Source: Lentisphaerota bacterium
GTDB taxonomy: Bacteria > Verrucomicrobiota > Lentisphaeria > Oligosphaerales > JABHEG01
Reading direction: 5' to 3'
DNA: 64,000 bases
Assembly (NCBI GenBank): GCA_018676675.1
Contig: JABHEG010000177.1
Location: 21,509-85,508 of the forward strand
How positions within the stretch are numbered: the stretch's first letter is position 1; each line of letters starts with the position of its first letter. A model generated the notes under the pieces. The model did not search any database. It worked only from the letters and a program-made list of their open reading frames with translations, and had not been told where the DNA came from. Both the position numbers and the translations under genes were made by a program. Of the stretch, positions 38,701 through 47,231 are shown piece after piece.

Positions 38701-38967
38701 CTTATTCAAGGGCAGCCCCTGTTCAGCGGGTCGGCCAGCCACCTCCGGCCGGAAGACCTGATCGCGGCCTACCATACCCACGAGCTGATGCCGCGGGAGG
38801 AGATTATCCTCTGCGTCGACATGATGCAGCGGGGACTGGGAACAGCCAGTTGCGGGCCGGACACCCTCGAGCAATACCGGATCAAGCCCGGCAACTACAC
38901 GTTTGCCTACCGCCTGATCCCACTGCTGCCGGGAGACGATCCTGCTGTGGTGGGGCGTCTGCCGTAA
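35734..38967 (+). CDS. glycoside hydrolase family 2 beta-galactosidase (LacZ-like)
   Basis: 1077 residues, close to the ~1023-1040 residues of large LacZ-type enzymes. The N-terminal sugar-binding domain has NGDWMFRLYERPEDVP, ...PFENDPPRVPDENPTGVYR and GGCESCFYVYCNGTFIGMGKDSR. The catalytic TIM barrel contains GVNRHEHD, FNAVRTAHYPNDP, the acid/base E459 in SLGNESGYG and the nucleophile E539 in PCEYSHAMGNS. The C-terminal LacZ small-chain-like domain ends with LGRGPHETYCDRKAGAEIGRY. There is no signal peptide, so it acts in the cytoplasm on imported beta-galactosides or related sugars. GAGAGGAC sits before the ATG. It is 26 bp upstream of the heparinase-like gene and probably co-transcribed, suggesting breakdown of a galactose-containing acidic polysaccharide. 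Confidence 0.94.
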   Translation: MELSSTVFGRPWETPELTGMNRLPARPPFVPFADAKTALTYDHESSSRFFNLNGDWMFRLYERPEDVPETAIAVETDESAWDTIAVPGNWTMQGFDRPHYTNVIMPFENDPPRVPDENPTGVYRCRFTPPEGWEGRRTVIHFGGCESCFYVYCNGTFIGMGKDSRLATEFDLTSALVDGENVLAVMVIRWSDGSYLEDQDHWWMAGIYRDVFLFNTGPAFIEDIFANANLLPDLTTGALDIEIKLNFVTYPDADFVVRAQLYDSHGIPVLEEPLSGVVSGSYRQTGYRAELYTELADIDTWTDEAPNLYRLIVTLTDAAGNELEHVCVRVGFRRIEIRDRQLLLNGQPVLLKGVNRHEHDDLQGKTVTLESMVNDVLLLKQFNFNAVRTAHYPNDPLWYDLCDEFGILVIDEANIECHANYTSLCRDPRFTEAFLERGMRMVDRDKNHPSIIMWSLGNESGYGENHDEAARLIRFCDPSRPLHNENALKIKWVQGVNDFGPGGEASNDVINPMYPHIDVVTEWGKNPPAGDHRPFVPCEYSHAMGNSNGNLKEYWDAIHEYHGLQGGFIWDWVDQGLRKAVPGREGEITQDSDAAPPTKDHENAWYWAYGGDFGDEPNDVNFCCNGLIWPDRTPHPAMYEFKKVAQPIRVRATNLPKGRFEVHNNYFFTRLDHVAVHCEISVDGAVLQSGDLGSLHIPPQGVGKLVVPFERPKMHKGQECFLTLRFFLREATPCLPAGHEIAWEQFQLPVTGTRKPVGLKGRPAVGLELTRNDKDCSVIECAASGLRVLLDKQKGCIAEVDLGAHTLLSKGPALNVIRGWTDNDGVKGKDEQWHAQWKPLGRWMNAGLGDLRTEVRDAKAAVRADGTARIVTEQRVTCGDSKKGFTVRQRMDVDQTGVMTIVNDIKVTPSLPDLPRLGFIMTVPADYEQIQWLGRGPHETYCDRKAGAEIGRYTSTVSAEYVPYIVPQEHGNKEDLRWLALTDDLGTGLLIQGQPLFSGSASHLRPEDLIAAYHTHELMPREEIILCVDMMQRGLGTASCGPDTLEQYRIKPGNYTFAYRLIPLLPGDDPAVVGRLP

Positions 38968-38993
38968 GGCAACAAGCATGGTCGGGGGCCGCA

Positions 38994-41900
38994 ATGGTAC
39001 GAACTGTCAGCTTGGTGGTCACAGCGATGGGTACACTATTCGCCAACGCGAAGGACTCCCCGACCTACTACACTCCCGAGCGCGTCGCCGCAGCCCGGCA
39101 CAATGCGGAGACCTATCCGTGGGCAAAGGCCGTCCGTAAACGGATCTTCACCACAGGTGACAGCATCAGGTACTACATCGGGCCGGAGTACACGGCAGCC
39201 GATGCGTACGCGGCCCAGACGGATGACTTCATCTGGTTGCTCCAACCTGACACCCGGATCGCGCGGATTGTCTTCCCCAGAGACACGGTCGCGTTCTGCC
39301 CCAAACACGGAGCTGACGTAAAGAAAATCAGCGTCTGGTGTCCGTGGCGCATTGACCCGATCTCCCATCCCTACCAGATCCAGTGTATGCTGGGTAAGGA
39401 GTGGTATCCCAGCAACGCGTATCACGAAGGAGATCTGGATTCCGGGGAGTTTGCGGACAACGGCCAGGATGGCTGTCTCCACGGAGGCAAACGCTACTTC
39501 TTCCTGCGGGAGTATGCCCACCTGGTCTACGGATCAGTGGTCGTCCCAACCCTTCGATCTCTGTCGGAGGCTTACCAACTCACAGGTGACCCGAACTACG
39601 CCAGGAAGGGGTGCATTCTGTTGGCACGGCTCGCGACTCAGTACCCCAACTACGGCTGGGACAAAGCGGACGGAGACTTGGAGAACCGGTTCGACCGCAC
39701 CTACCTCGGTCCTTGGGACAACCACCACCCCCACTACAAGTGGAAACAGGGCGGCATGATCACCGACCTGATCTGGGAAACGTTCTGCCTCGAAGCCACC
39801 GTATACGCCTATGACGGACTCTGGGCCTACATGGACCAGGACCCGGACATGCTCAGCTTCCTGCGCAGCAAAGGCATGCCCGTCGAGACCGCAAGCGACC
39901 TCAGGCAGTACATTGAGACCTACATCTTCCGAGCCGCGGCGAAGGGACTGTTGGCCGGCTGGATCAAGGGCAATGAGGGCTTCCACCAGGCGGCGGCCAT
40001 GGCACTGGCCCTGGTCCTGGACGACTACTCGGACAATCACCCCAACAGCCGCGACCTGGTCGACTATGCTTTCCACGGCATCGGCAACTCAGTCGACATC
40101 ATGATCAATGGCGTCCTGCCGGATGGCGGGGGACACGAGAGCCCGAACTACGCCCTGATTAAACTCGACTTCATTCGCGTGTCCCGCCTCATGGAGGCCA
40201 TTCGTGAGCGTCGCCCGGACGCCTTCCCGGAGGAGCGCTACCCGGACCTCTTTGCAGACCCCAAAGCCAAAGCCCTGTTCGATTACTACATCGATATCAT
40301 CTCTAACGACTATGCCTACCCGTCGGTCGGAGATTGTGGCGGACTCCGCACCATGAAGCCCTATCCAAGGGTGTCCCGTTCCGCACTCAAACACGAAAAC
40401 CTCTTCGCGGTCGAGAAGTACCGCGATCCTCGACACGCCCTCTCCTGCCTTGATCCTGACGGCGAACTCTTCACCGGTGAGCTGTGGGAGCCGTACCCCG
40501 AGAAGCTCGTTCGCGAGCTGGCTGCCGGCCCCGATGCCGCGATCGTGCGCCGGAGCCGTGTCTTCGACGACTATGGGGTGGCAATCCTCGAATCGGGGGG
40601 GCCTGACCATCGCCGGACGGCGATTCTCAATTACGCATCACTGATCGGCCACCGGCAGCACGATCATCTCAATCTGGAATTCCTTGCCCGAAGGCTCTAC
40701 CTGCTTCAGGATATGGGCTATCCCAAGACCTGGGAATACCGCGAGCAATGGGACAGCAACGCCCTCGCCCATAACACCGTCACCATTGATGAAACCCCCG
40801 CCGCGTACCATCGGACAGGGGCATTGGGACGACTTTTTGCCTCGACCGGCCCGCTGCACATGATCACCGCGTCGCACAACGTCTACCGCGACGTCAAGCT
40901 CGGTCGGGAGGACGCTCGCCCGGTCGACCTCTATGAAAGAACCGTTCTGCTCATCGATGTGGACGACGAACGGTTCTACACCGTTGACCTGTTCCTGGTC
41001 AATGGCGGAGAACAGCATGACCAGAGCTGGCACGCGTTCGCAACCCCGGTTGTTCCCCCGGATCTGGGCTGGGACGCCCAGGATGGCGGGACGCTGGCCG
41101 GACCGAACGTCCAGCCGTTCGCAACCTGGAAAGACCGCTGGGGGAGAGAACGAAACGATGTCCCGAGCTACGTCACAGAGGTCCGGTCCGCGACGCTCAC
41201 GTCGCCTGCATGCTGGACGTGGAAGACAGCCCTTCTCGACGACGACCAGGTACGCCTGCATGTGGTCCCCGTCGATGGCCCGTTGCGCGTCCTGGCCGGA
41301 CGCGGAGGATCGCCCGTCCGGGACAAGATTGACTACGTTTTCCTGCGCAACGTCGTGCCGGACGGCGGAGCATCCCGCTTCCTGTCTGTCATCGACACAC
41401 CACGCGGCGAGCCGACGATCAAGAGCCTTGAGGTGACGCAAACAGCTCCGCTTCAGTTGCGGGTGCACCATGTGCTGGGACACGACACCATCACCCTCAA
41501 CCTGCCGACGACAACGAGCGCAACCATGGCGCACCGCCCGGTGGGCGCTCGCCTGGAACGCGTGCAGGGAAAGGACACGACCGCTGACATCACGGTCGGG
41601 ACACTCCCCGGCAGCACGCCGTCAGGCTATGTGACCAGGGCGATCAGCGCCGTCGACCACGATGCCTGTCGAATCGCCTTACCAACCGGGACGCAACAGC
41701 AGGACATCTGGCTTGCCGGCCGAACCCTGCGCCTCTTCGGCGATGCCCGAAGTGCCCTGTACCAGATCTGTCAGGTTGAGCGAGAAGGGGGATGTCTGTG
41801 GCTGACTCTGGATCGCACGCCCCTGCTCGCCCGAGCCCGCATCACAAGACTTGCCGGAAAGACGCTGAGCCTCGACTCAACGCTTATCTTCTGTGACCGG

Positions 41901-42098
41901 TTGCCCGGAGCACTGCTGCAAGCCGGCGCAGGCAGTGTGCGCATTGTGTCGGCCACCAAAGGCGGACAGTTGACTCTGGAGGAAGACGTCGAGACGCTGA
42001 CAGGGGTGGGAGTCGGTGACGAGGTCCGCATCATGCAGTACGGAACCGGTGACACAGTCGAGATTGCGCGCATTGTCTCCAACGCCCAACAGCGTTGA
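38994..42098 (+). CDS. heparinase II/III-like polysaccharide lyase family protein, secreted
   Basis: 1034 residues from the ATG at 38994, giving a signal-peptide-like start (MVRTVSLVVTAMGTLFANA); the longer in-frame reading overlaps the GH2 gene and is not used. An alpha/alpha-toroid N-terminal half (~20-540; YARKGCILLARLATQYPNYG and the HHPHYKWKQGG stretch) precedes the beta-sandwich heparinase II/III domain (~560-800), with the conserved HRQHDHLNLEFLAR and ALAHNTVTID segments. Members cleave uronic-acid-containing glycosaminoglycans or alginate by beta-elimination, or are uncharacterised relatives. An additional ~200-residue C-terminal beta domain is present. The exact substrate is not deducible. 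It converges with the hydrogenase operon 60 bp downstream. Confidence 0.85.
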   Translation: MVRTVSLVVTAMGTLFANAKDSPTYYTPERVAAARHNAETYPWAKAVRKRIFTTGDSIRYYIGPEYTAADAYAAQTDDFIWLLQPDTRIARIVFPRDTVAFCPKHGADVKKISVWCPWRIDPISHPYQIQCMLGKEWYPSNAYHEGDLDSGEFADNGQDGCLHGGKRYFFLREYAHLVYGSVVVPTLRSLSEAYQLTGDPNYARKGCILLARLATQYPNYGWDKADGDLENRFDRTYLGPWDNHHPHYKWKQGGMITDLIWETFCLEATVYAYDGLWAYMDQDPDMLSFLRSKGMPVETASDLRQYIETYIFRAAAKGLLAGWIKGNEGFHQAAAMALALVLDDYSDNHPNSRDLVDYAFHGIGNSVDIMINGVLPDGGGHESPNYALIKLDFIRVSRLMEAIRERRPDAFPEERYPDLFADPKAKALFDYYIDIISNDYAYPSVGDCGGLRTMKPYPRVSRSALKHENLFAVEKYRDPRHALSCLDPDGELFTGELWEPYPEKLVRELAAGPDAAIVRRSRVFDDYGVAILESGGPDHRRTAILNYASLIGHRQHDHLNLEFLARRLYLLQDMGYPKTWEYREQWDSNALAHNTVTIDETPAAYHRTGALGRLFASTGPLHMITASHNVYRDVKLGREDARPVDLYERTVLLIDVDDERFYTVDLFLVNGGEQHDQSWHAFATPVVPPDLGWDAQDGGTLAGPNVQPFATWKDRWGRERNDVPSYVTEVRSATLTSPACWTWKTALLDDDQVRLHVVPVDGPLRVLAGRGGSPVRDKIDYVFLRNVVPDGGASRFLSVIDTPRGEPTIKSLEVTQTAPLQLRVHHVLGHDTITLNLPTTTSATMAHRPVGARLERVQGKDTTADITVGTLPGSTPSGYVTRAISAVDHDACRIALPTGTQQQDIWLAGRTLRLFGDARSALYQICQVEREGGCLWLTLDRTPLLARARITRLAGKTLSLDSTLIFCDRLPGALLQAGAGSVRIVSATKGGQLTLEEDVETLTGVGVGDEVRIMQYGTGDTVEIARIVSNAQQR

Positions 42099-42158
42099 CG
42101 ACAGCCGATGCGAACTGGGGCAGTCCGGGCCGGACTGGCATTCAGAGGCGCAACATCC

Positions 42159-42704
42159 TCAGGATGCGACCGACTCGGCCTCGTGGGCTTTGCCGATGTA
42201 CTCTTCGAGCAGAGCGGGGACCTGATCAGGCGTGAGTCCGCCATGGATCTCATCGCCGACCATGACAACGGGCGCCAGGCCGCACGTCCCCAGGCAGCGA
42301 GAGACCTCCAGCGAGAACAACCCGTCCTTGCTGGTCTCACCTACGTCAATACCCAGTTCCTTCTGCAGCTTCTCCAGGATGTCATTGGCCCCCTTGACAT
42401 AGCAGGCCGTGCCCATGCAGACGCGAATCATGAAGCGCCCCTGGGGCTCCAGACGGAAAAAGTGATAGAAGGTGGCCACACCTGTCACATCGGCAGTGGG
42501 AATCTGCATGAGCTGAGCCACGGCATTGAGCTGCTCTTCGCCAAGGAAGCCGAAATGGCCCTGCACTTTGTGCAAGACCGAGATCAACTGACTCTTGAAC
42601 TCGGGATCGCCCTTGCAGGCTTCAATGTAGTCCAGAATCGAGTCGGGCAGCGCCGCGCGACTGGTGGCTTCCACCTCGGCCCAGTTGTCGGTGTCTTTCT
42701 TCAT
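42159..42704 (-). CDS. NAD-linked [FeFe]-hydrogenase, NuoE-like 2Fe-2S subunit (HydC-like)
   Basis: 181 residues, thioredoxin-fold 2Fe-2S subunit of the NuoE/HydC/HndA family. The cluster ligands lie in CMGTACYVKGA and CLGTCGLAP (CX4C...CX3C). The N-terminal helical domain (~20-75; LISVLHKVQGHFGFLGEEQLNAVAQ) is standard. It carries electrons between the flavin subunit and the hydrogenase subunit in multimeric hydrogenases. The ATG overlaps the stop of the hydrogenase large-subunit gene by 4 bp (ATGA), so it is the last gene of the operon. Confidence 0.93.
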   Translation of the reverse strand: MKKDTDNWAEVEATSRAALPDSILDYIEACKGDPEFKSQLISVLHKVQGHFGFLGEEQLNAVAQLMQIPTADVTGVATFYHFFRLEPQGRFMIRVCMGTACYVKGANDILEKLQKELGIDVGETSKDGLFSLEVSRCLGTCGLAPVVMVGDEIHGGLTPDQVPALLEEYIGKAHEAESVAS

Positions 42705-44464
42705 CGAATACCTCTCGGCAGCTTGGCCTCGTAATGGGTGTGCAGCAGCTCGTGCGCTTTGGGTCCTCCGGGCTCTCCCAGGAACTCGTCGTAGAGCGCT
42801 TTGACAGCCGGGTTGTCGTGCGATCTCCGCATGCTCTGCTGTGAATCAATGCTGTACAGAGCTCTGGCCCGTTTCGCGCAGAGCGCCGGGTCCAGAATCT
42901 GGTAGTTGCTCGGGGGGTAGGGCTGTCCGCCGCCACCAATGCAGCCTCCGGGGCAGGCCATAATCTCGATAACGTGGAACTCCTGCTCGCCGGACACAAC
43001 CTTGTCGAGAAGGCTCTTGGCGTTGACCAGACCGTTTGCGACACCAAGCTTGACGGTCATGTCACCGATCTCAACATCGACCTCCCGGAGTCCTTCCACG
43101 GCACGGACTTCCGTGAACTCGAGCGGCGTGCTCGGGTCCTTCGTAATCCACTCACTGGCCGTCCGCAGCGTCGCTTCCATCACTCCTCCGGTCGTTCCGA
43201 AGATCACACCTGCCCCGGTGGAAATGCCGAGGGGCGCATCGAAAAGGCCGTCCGGAAGGGCGGAGAAATCGATCCCATAGCACTTGATCATCCAGATCAG
43301 CTCGCGCGTCGTGAGCACGGCGTCGGTCAGCGGTGTCGTCTCGTTCAGGTAGTGCTCAGGCCGGGCCGCTTCGTACTTCTTCGCGACACAGGGCATGACC
43401 GCGACGACAAAGATGTCCTCAGGATCGCACTCGATTTTCTCGGCGTAGTATGTCTTCAACAGGGCCGACATCATGCTCATGGGGGACCGGCACGTCGATG
43501 CGTGAGGAGCCAGCTCCGGATAGAACTTCTCCATGAAACTGACCCAACCGGGGGAACAGGACGTAATCATGGGCATCGGACCACCGGCCTCGAGCCGACG
43601 CAGGAACTCGCTTGCCTCCTCCACGATCGTCAGGTCAGCCGCAAGATCGGTGTCGAAAACGGCATCGAAGCCAAGGCGCCGCAACGCCGTGACCATCATC
43701 CCCGTACAGGGGGTCCCGACGGGGAGCCCGAATCCCTCACCAATGGCTGCCCGGATCGAGGGCGCGGTCTGAACGACGACATGCTTCTTGGGATCGGCCA
43801 GAGCAGCCCAGACGGCGTCGGTATGGCGCTTCTCCAGCAAAGCCGCCGTGGGACAAACGTTGATGCACTGTCCACACTGGATACAGACCGATTCGTCCAT
43901 CGGTGAACCATGGGCGGGACACACGACGGTCTCGAAGCCTCTGCCGTGCTGGCTCAGATTGTGGACCCCCTGGATCTCGGCGCAGACCCGGATGCAGCGG
44001 CCACACAGGATGCAGCGCTCAGCATCACGCACAACAGCGTGGCTGGATGACTCTACCGGGAACTCCTTGCGTTCGCCCTCGAAAAGACGTTCGCGGACGC
44101 CGAGGTCGTAGGCCAGATTCTGGAGTTCACAGCGGCCGTCCCGCTCACAGGTCTGGCACTCTTTCGGGTGGTTGTCGAGCAGGAGCTCAACAATGTCCCG
44201 GCGCGCCTGGCGAATCTCAGGGGAGTTGGTGAGAATCTCCATCCCTTCCGAGGCGGTCACGCTGCAGGAGGCCATGAAGAACGGGACGCCCTTCACCTCG
44301 ACGATGCAAACGCGGCAGGAGCCCTGAAGGCTAAGGTCCGGATGGTAGCAGAGGCGTGGGATGTGGACGCCGATGGCTTCGGCCGCATCCATGATCGACG
44401 TGCCGGAAGGGACGTTTACCTTCTGCCCATCAATCGTCAGGCCTATCGTGGTCGTGTCTGACAT
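42701..44464 (-). CDS. [FeFe]-hydrogenase catalytic subunit (HydA/HndD-like)
   Basis: 587 residues from the ATG at 44464; a GTG 15 nt upstream is in frame. Cluster sites in order: N-terminal 2Fe-2S (C39, C50, C53, C67), a His-Cys3 4Fe-4S (H99, C103, C106, C112), two ferredoxin-type 4Fe-4S clusters (C151-C154-C157-C161 and C194-C197-C200-C204), then the H-cluster domain with motif L1 TSCSPGW (301-307), L2 MPCVAKKYE (C359) and L3 ACPGGCIGGGGQP (C504, C508). It reduces protons or oxidises H2. With flavin and NuoE-like partners it is the NAD-dependent, possibly electron-bifurcating type. Maturases HydE, HydF and HydG are required but are not in this window. Confidence 0.95.
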   Translation of the reverse strand: MSDTTTIGLTIDGQKVNVPSGTSIMDAAEAIGVHIPRLCYHPDLSLQGSCRVCIVEVKGVPFFMASCSVTASEGMEILTNSPEIRQARRDIVELLLDNHPKECQTCERDGRCELQNLAYDLGVRERLFEGERKEFPVESSSHAVVRDAERCILCGRCIRVCAEIQGVHNLSQHGRGFETVVCPAHGSPMDESVCIQCGQCINVCPTAALLEKRHTDAVWAALADPKKHVVVQTAPSIRAAIGEGFGLPVGTPCTGMMVTALRRLGFDAVFDTDLAADLTIVEEASEFLRRLEAGGPMPMITSCSPGWVSFMEKFYPELAPHASTCRSPMSMMSALLKTYYAEKIECDPEDIFVVAVMPCVAKKYEAARPEHYLNETTPLTDAVLTTRELIWMIKCYGIDFSALPDGLFDAPLGISTGAGVIFGTTGGVMEATLRTASEWITKDPSTPLEFTEVRAVEGLREVDVEIGDMTVKLGVANGLVNAKSLLDKVVSGEQEFHVIEIMACPGGCIGGGGQPYPPSNYQILDPALCAKRARALYSIDSQQSMRRSHDNPAVKALYDEFLGEPGGPKAHELLHTHYEAKLPRGIR

Positions 44465-44495
44465 ATGCTGCTCACTCACTGGGGTGGAAATGGGG

Positions 44496-46682
44496 CTACT
44501 GCCGAGTCACGGCGCTGAACCGGCAGACCTCGAAACACCTGCCGCACTTGATGCATTGGGACTGATCAATCACGTGGGCTTCACGCCGTTCACCGGAGAT
44601 ACAGCTTGCCGGACAGTTTCTCGCACAAAGCGTACAGCCCACACACGTCTCCGACTCGATCTCGTAGGCGACCAACGAACGGCACTTCCTGGCGGGGCAC
44701 CGCTTGTCGACAACGTGCGCCTCGTATTCCTCGCGGAAGTACTTCAGCGTACTGATCACCGGGTTGGGAGCAGCACGCCCCAGTCCGCAGAGCGATGCCT
44801 TCTTCACCAGCAAGGCGAGTCTCTCCAGACGGTCGATATCCTCCAGCGTCCCGTTGCCGTTGGTCAAGCGTTCGAGTAATTCGAACATGCGCTTCGTCCC
44901 TTCGCGACAGGGCGTGCACTTGCCGCACGACTCGTCCTCCGAGAAGGTGATGAAAAACTTGGCCACGTCGACCATACAATCGTCCTCGTCGAGGACGATC
45001 ATTCCGCCGCTGCCCATGATAGAGCCAAGCTGCGCGAGCGTGTCAAAATCGACCACGGTGTCCAGAAACTCCGCCGGAATACAGCCCCCGGCCGGACCGC
45101 CTGTCTGCACGGCCTTGAATGTCTTCCCATTCGGGACGCCGCCGCCGATGGTGAATACGACCTCGCGGAGCGTCGTGCCCATGGGCACCTCAACCAACCC
45201 GGTGTGGTGGACCTTACCTGCCAGGGCGAATACCTTGGTCCCGCCGCTCGTTTCGGAGCCTAGCTGGCTAAACCACTCCCCGCCGTAGACTATGATCGCA
45301 GGGATGTTCGCAAACGTCTCGACGTTGTTGATCACCGTCGGTTTGCCCCAAAGCCCCTTCTCGCTCGGATACGGGGGACGGATGTGAGGCTGACCACGCT
45401 GTCCCTCGATCGAGTGAATCAGGGCCGTTTCCTCGCCGCAGACGAACGCTCCCGCCCCAAGCCGGACCTCCAGATCAAAGGAAAACCCGGATCCCATGAC
45501 ATCCTTCCCGAGGAGACCGCGCTGCCGGCACTCGGCGATGGCATGCTCGATCCGTTTGATAGCCAGCGGGTACTCAGCCCGAAGATAGATGAAGCCCCGA
45601 CTTGCCCCGATGGCAAAACCGCCGATTATCATGCCCTCAATCACGTTGAACGGATCAGACTCGAGCATGCTTCGGTCCATGAACGCGCCCGGGTCGCCCT
45701 CGTCCGCATTGCAGATGATGTAGCGCGTCGTCTCCTCGGACGTGCGAGCAGCCGCCCACTTCTTTCCTGTTGGGAAGCCGCCGCCGCCACGGCCTCGGAG
45801 CTTCGCCGTGAGGAGTTCAGAGATAACCCACTCGGGATTGTCATTACTCAGTACCTTCGAGAGCCCGAGGAACCCGCGATAGTGCGTGTATTCATCGATA
45901 CTCTCGGGATCGACAACACCGGCATTACGCAAAGCGATGCGGCTCTGTCGGCTGAAGAACGCCACGTCGCCGTAACGGTCGAAGAACCGCTGCGTCATCG
46001 GCGCACTGGACACTCGCAGACGCTCAACCGTCCTTCCACCTTGGAGGTGCTCCTGAACGATCTCGTCCACATCGTCCTGTGAATCGACCCGATAGATCAC
46101 TTTCGAAGGGCGGACAAGCACATGCGTCGTGTGTCCACCTTCTCCACGGGTGCAAAGTCCGAAACAGTTGGCGTCCAGAATGCGCACCGCACCGGGGGTG
46201 AGATCGCCCGTGGAAATGGCGTCCCTAAAGGCATCCTGCACGTTGAAGTCCAGGTTGCGACCACAGCGTGCACCGCGGCAGAAGAGCAGGTCGTATTTGT
46301 GGACCTGTTCGTCTTCACTTGCATCCAGGACGAGCTCAGTGACGGGGATCCCGCCCTGAATGTGAGAGGTAAAGATCTTGTGAACAGCATCCCGCCCCAC
46401 CTGCTCGTATTTAGTGGGCATGCCGTCGGGCATGAACACACCGACAATAGGCTCTCGACTGCAGCGCCCCGTGCAACCCGTACGGCGCAGGATAATGTCC
46501 TTGCGGCCCGAGGCCTCGATGTGCTTGCGGAACTCCGATTCCACCTCACGCGACCCAGCGGCGTGTTCACACGTGGCCGAGCCGATCTGGATGAAAATGT
46601 GGCTGGGCCGACGGAGAGCAGATAACGTGCTCTCAGCCTGCTCCGCCAAGGCCTCATAACGCTGTTGAATTGGATTTCCCAT
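44496..46682 (-). CDS. NAD-linked [FeFe]-hydrogenase, NuoF-like flavin subunit (HydB/HndC-like)
   Basis: 728 residues, longer than NuoF (about 445) because of extra domains. Two thioredoxin-like 2Fe-2S ferredoxin domains come first (~25-115, with GSATCEHAAG and TGCTGRC; ~125-220, with FCRGARCG and NCFGLC). The FMN/NADH-binding NuoF core follows (LRGRGGGGFPTGKKW, ~295; NADEGDPGAFMDR; CGEETALIHSIEGQRG), then the SLBB domain, the N3-type 4Fe-4S site (SCGKCTPCREG...SLCGLG) and a C-terminal double 4Fe-4S ferredoxin (CVGCTLCARNCP and CIKCGRCFEVC). It oxidises or reduces NAD(H). It lies first in the operon with the HydA-like and HydC-like genes. The promoter should be in 46683-46940; an AT-rich TATATT is near 46840 but I see no good -35 box. 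Confidence 0.95.
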   Translation of the reverse strand: MGNPIQQRYEALAEQAESTLSALRRPSHIFIQIGSATCEHAAGSREVESEFRKHIEASGRKDIILRRTGCTGRCSREPIVGVFMPDGMPTKYEQVGRDAVHKIFTSHIQGGIPVTELVLDASEDEQVHKYDLLFCRGARCGRNLDFNVQDAFRDAISTGDLTPGAVRILDANCFGLCTRGEGGHTTHVLVRPSKVIYRVDSQDDVDEIVQEHLQGGRTVERLRVSSAPMTQRFFDRYGDVAFFSRQSRIALRNAGVVDPESIDEYTHYRGFLGLSKVLSNDNPEWVISELLTAKLRGRGGGGFPTGKKWAAARTSEETTRYIICNADEGDPGAFMDRSMLESDPFNVIEGMIIGGFAIGASRGFIYLRAEYPLAIKRIEHAIAECRQRGLLGKDVMGSGFSFDLEVRLGAGAFVCGEETALIHSIEGQRGQPHIRPPYPSEKGLWGKPTVINNVETFANIPAIIVYGGEWFSQLGSETSGGTKVFALAGKVHHTGLVEVPMGTTLREVVFTIGGGVPNGKTFKAVQTGGPAGGCIPAEFLDTVVDFDTLAQLGSIMGSGGMIVLDEDDCMVDVAKFFITFSEDESCGKCTPCREGTKRMFELLERLTNGNGTLEDIDRLERLALLVKKASLCGLGRAAPNPVISTLKYFREEYEAHVVDKRCPARKCRSLVAYEIESETCVGCTLCARNCPASCISGERREAHVIDQSQCIKCGRCFEVCRFSAVTRQ

Positions 46683-46959
46683 CGAGTCTCCAGAGACGCT
46701 TACAGGGCTTCCATTAATCGCTTACGGAGTGAGCGTCTTCTCAGAGCGGACGGCCGACAATGGCGACAGCTCCGCATGTGAGGACAACACTGGATTAATC
46801 AGACTCCCGACAACTGAACCTTCGCCCGACCAAGCCGATAATATAGCTCCGCACCCACTCGATTTCTTCCTCGCTTAACAAGAATCATTCCCACGAAGAA
46901 TGCAGATGGTCATGCGAGAACAGGTGACAGGGCCGGCGCCCGTGTGATGCATGGCTCGG
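46683..46959. other. intergenic region upstream of the hydrogenase operon
   Basis: About 280 bp without a credible gene, between the hydrogenase operon start and the repeat block. It holds an AT-rich patch (TATATT on the minus strand near 46845-46840) and a single TTAACAA (46875-46881) resembling half of a Rex operator, but no complete symmetrical site. Confidence 0.4.
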
Positions 46960-47160
46960 TGTGGGAGGCGGTGCCATCCGGCGACCTCTTCCCAGAGGCA
47001 CTCCCGACAGCTCCCCTCCTCAATGTGGGAGGCGGTGCCATCCGGCGACCTCTTCCCAGAGACACTCCCGCCAGTTCCCCTCCCCAATGTGGGAGACGGT
47101 GCCATCCGGCGACCTCTTCCCAGAGACATCCCGCCAGTTCCCCTCCTCAATGTGGGAGTC
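46960..47160. repeat. tandem repeat, three copies of a 63-64-bp unit plus a partial copy
   Basis: Copies at 46960-47023, 47024-47087 and 47088-47150, and a partial at 47151-47160. Each begins TGTGGGAG(G/A)CGGTGCC, continues ATCCGGCGACCTCTTCCCAG and ends in CTCCCCTCC-type sequence followed by CAA. The sequence is nearly identical between copies. Apparent open frames through it are repeat-derived and not treated as genes. The (C)AATGTGGGAG core also occurs in the 52-bp repeat at 26155-26258. Confidence 0.92.
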
Positions 47161-47231
47161 CCGGACCGGCTCCGCCTGGAAGTGTAGTCGACCAAGTGGC
47201 ATTCCACTTAGAAGGCAGGAAAAAGTCAGAC

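Noticed and set aside
37354..38994. 546-codon minus-strand open frame
   Set aside because: Shadow of the GH2 beta-galactosidase, which has all catalytic motifs on the plus strand.
43558..43578. H-cluster motif TSCSPGW as a possible inactivating change from TSCCPGW
   Set aside because: The TSCSPGW form is, to my knowledge, common in NAD-linked [FeFe]-hydrogenases, and all other ligands are intact.
46875..46881. TTAACAA resembling a Rex operator upstream of the hydrogenase operon
   Set aside because: Only one half-site is present; no inverted partner at the expected spacing.
46960..47160. Possible CRISPR array
   Set aside because: The units are contiguous near-identical tandem copies with no unique spacers, and no cas genes are nearby.
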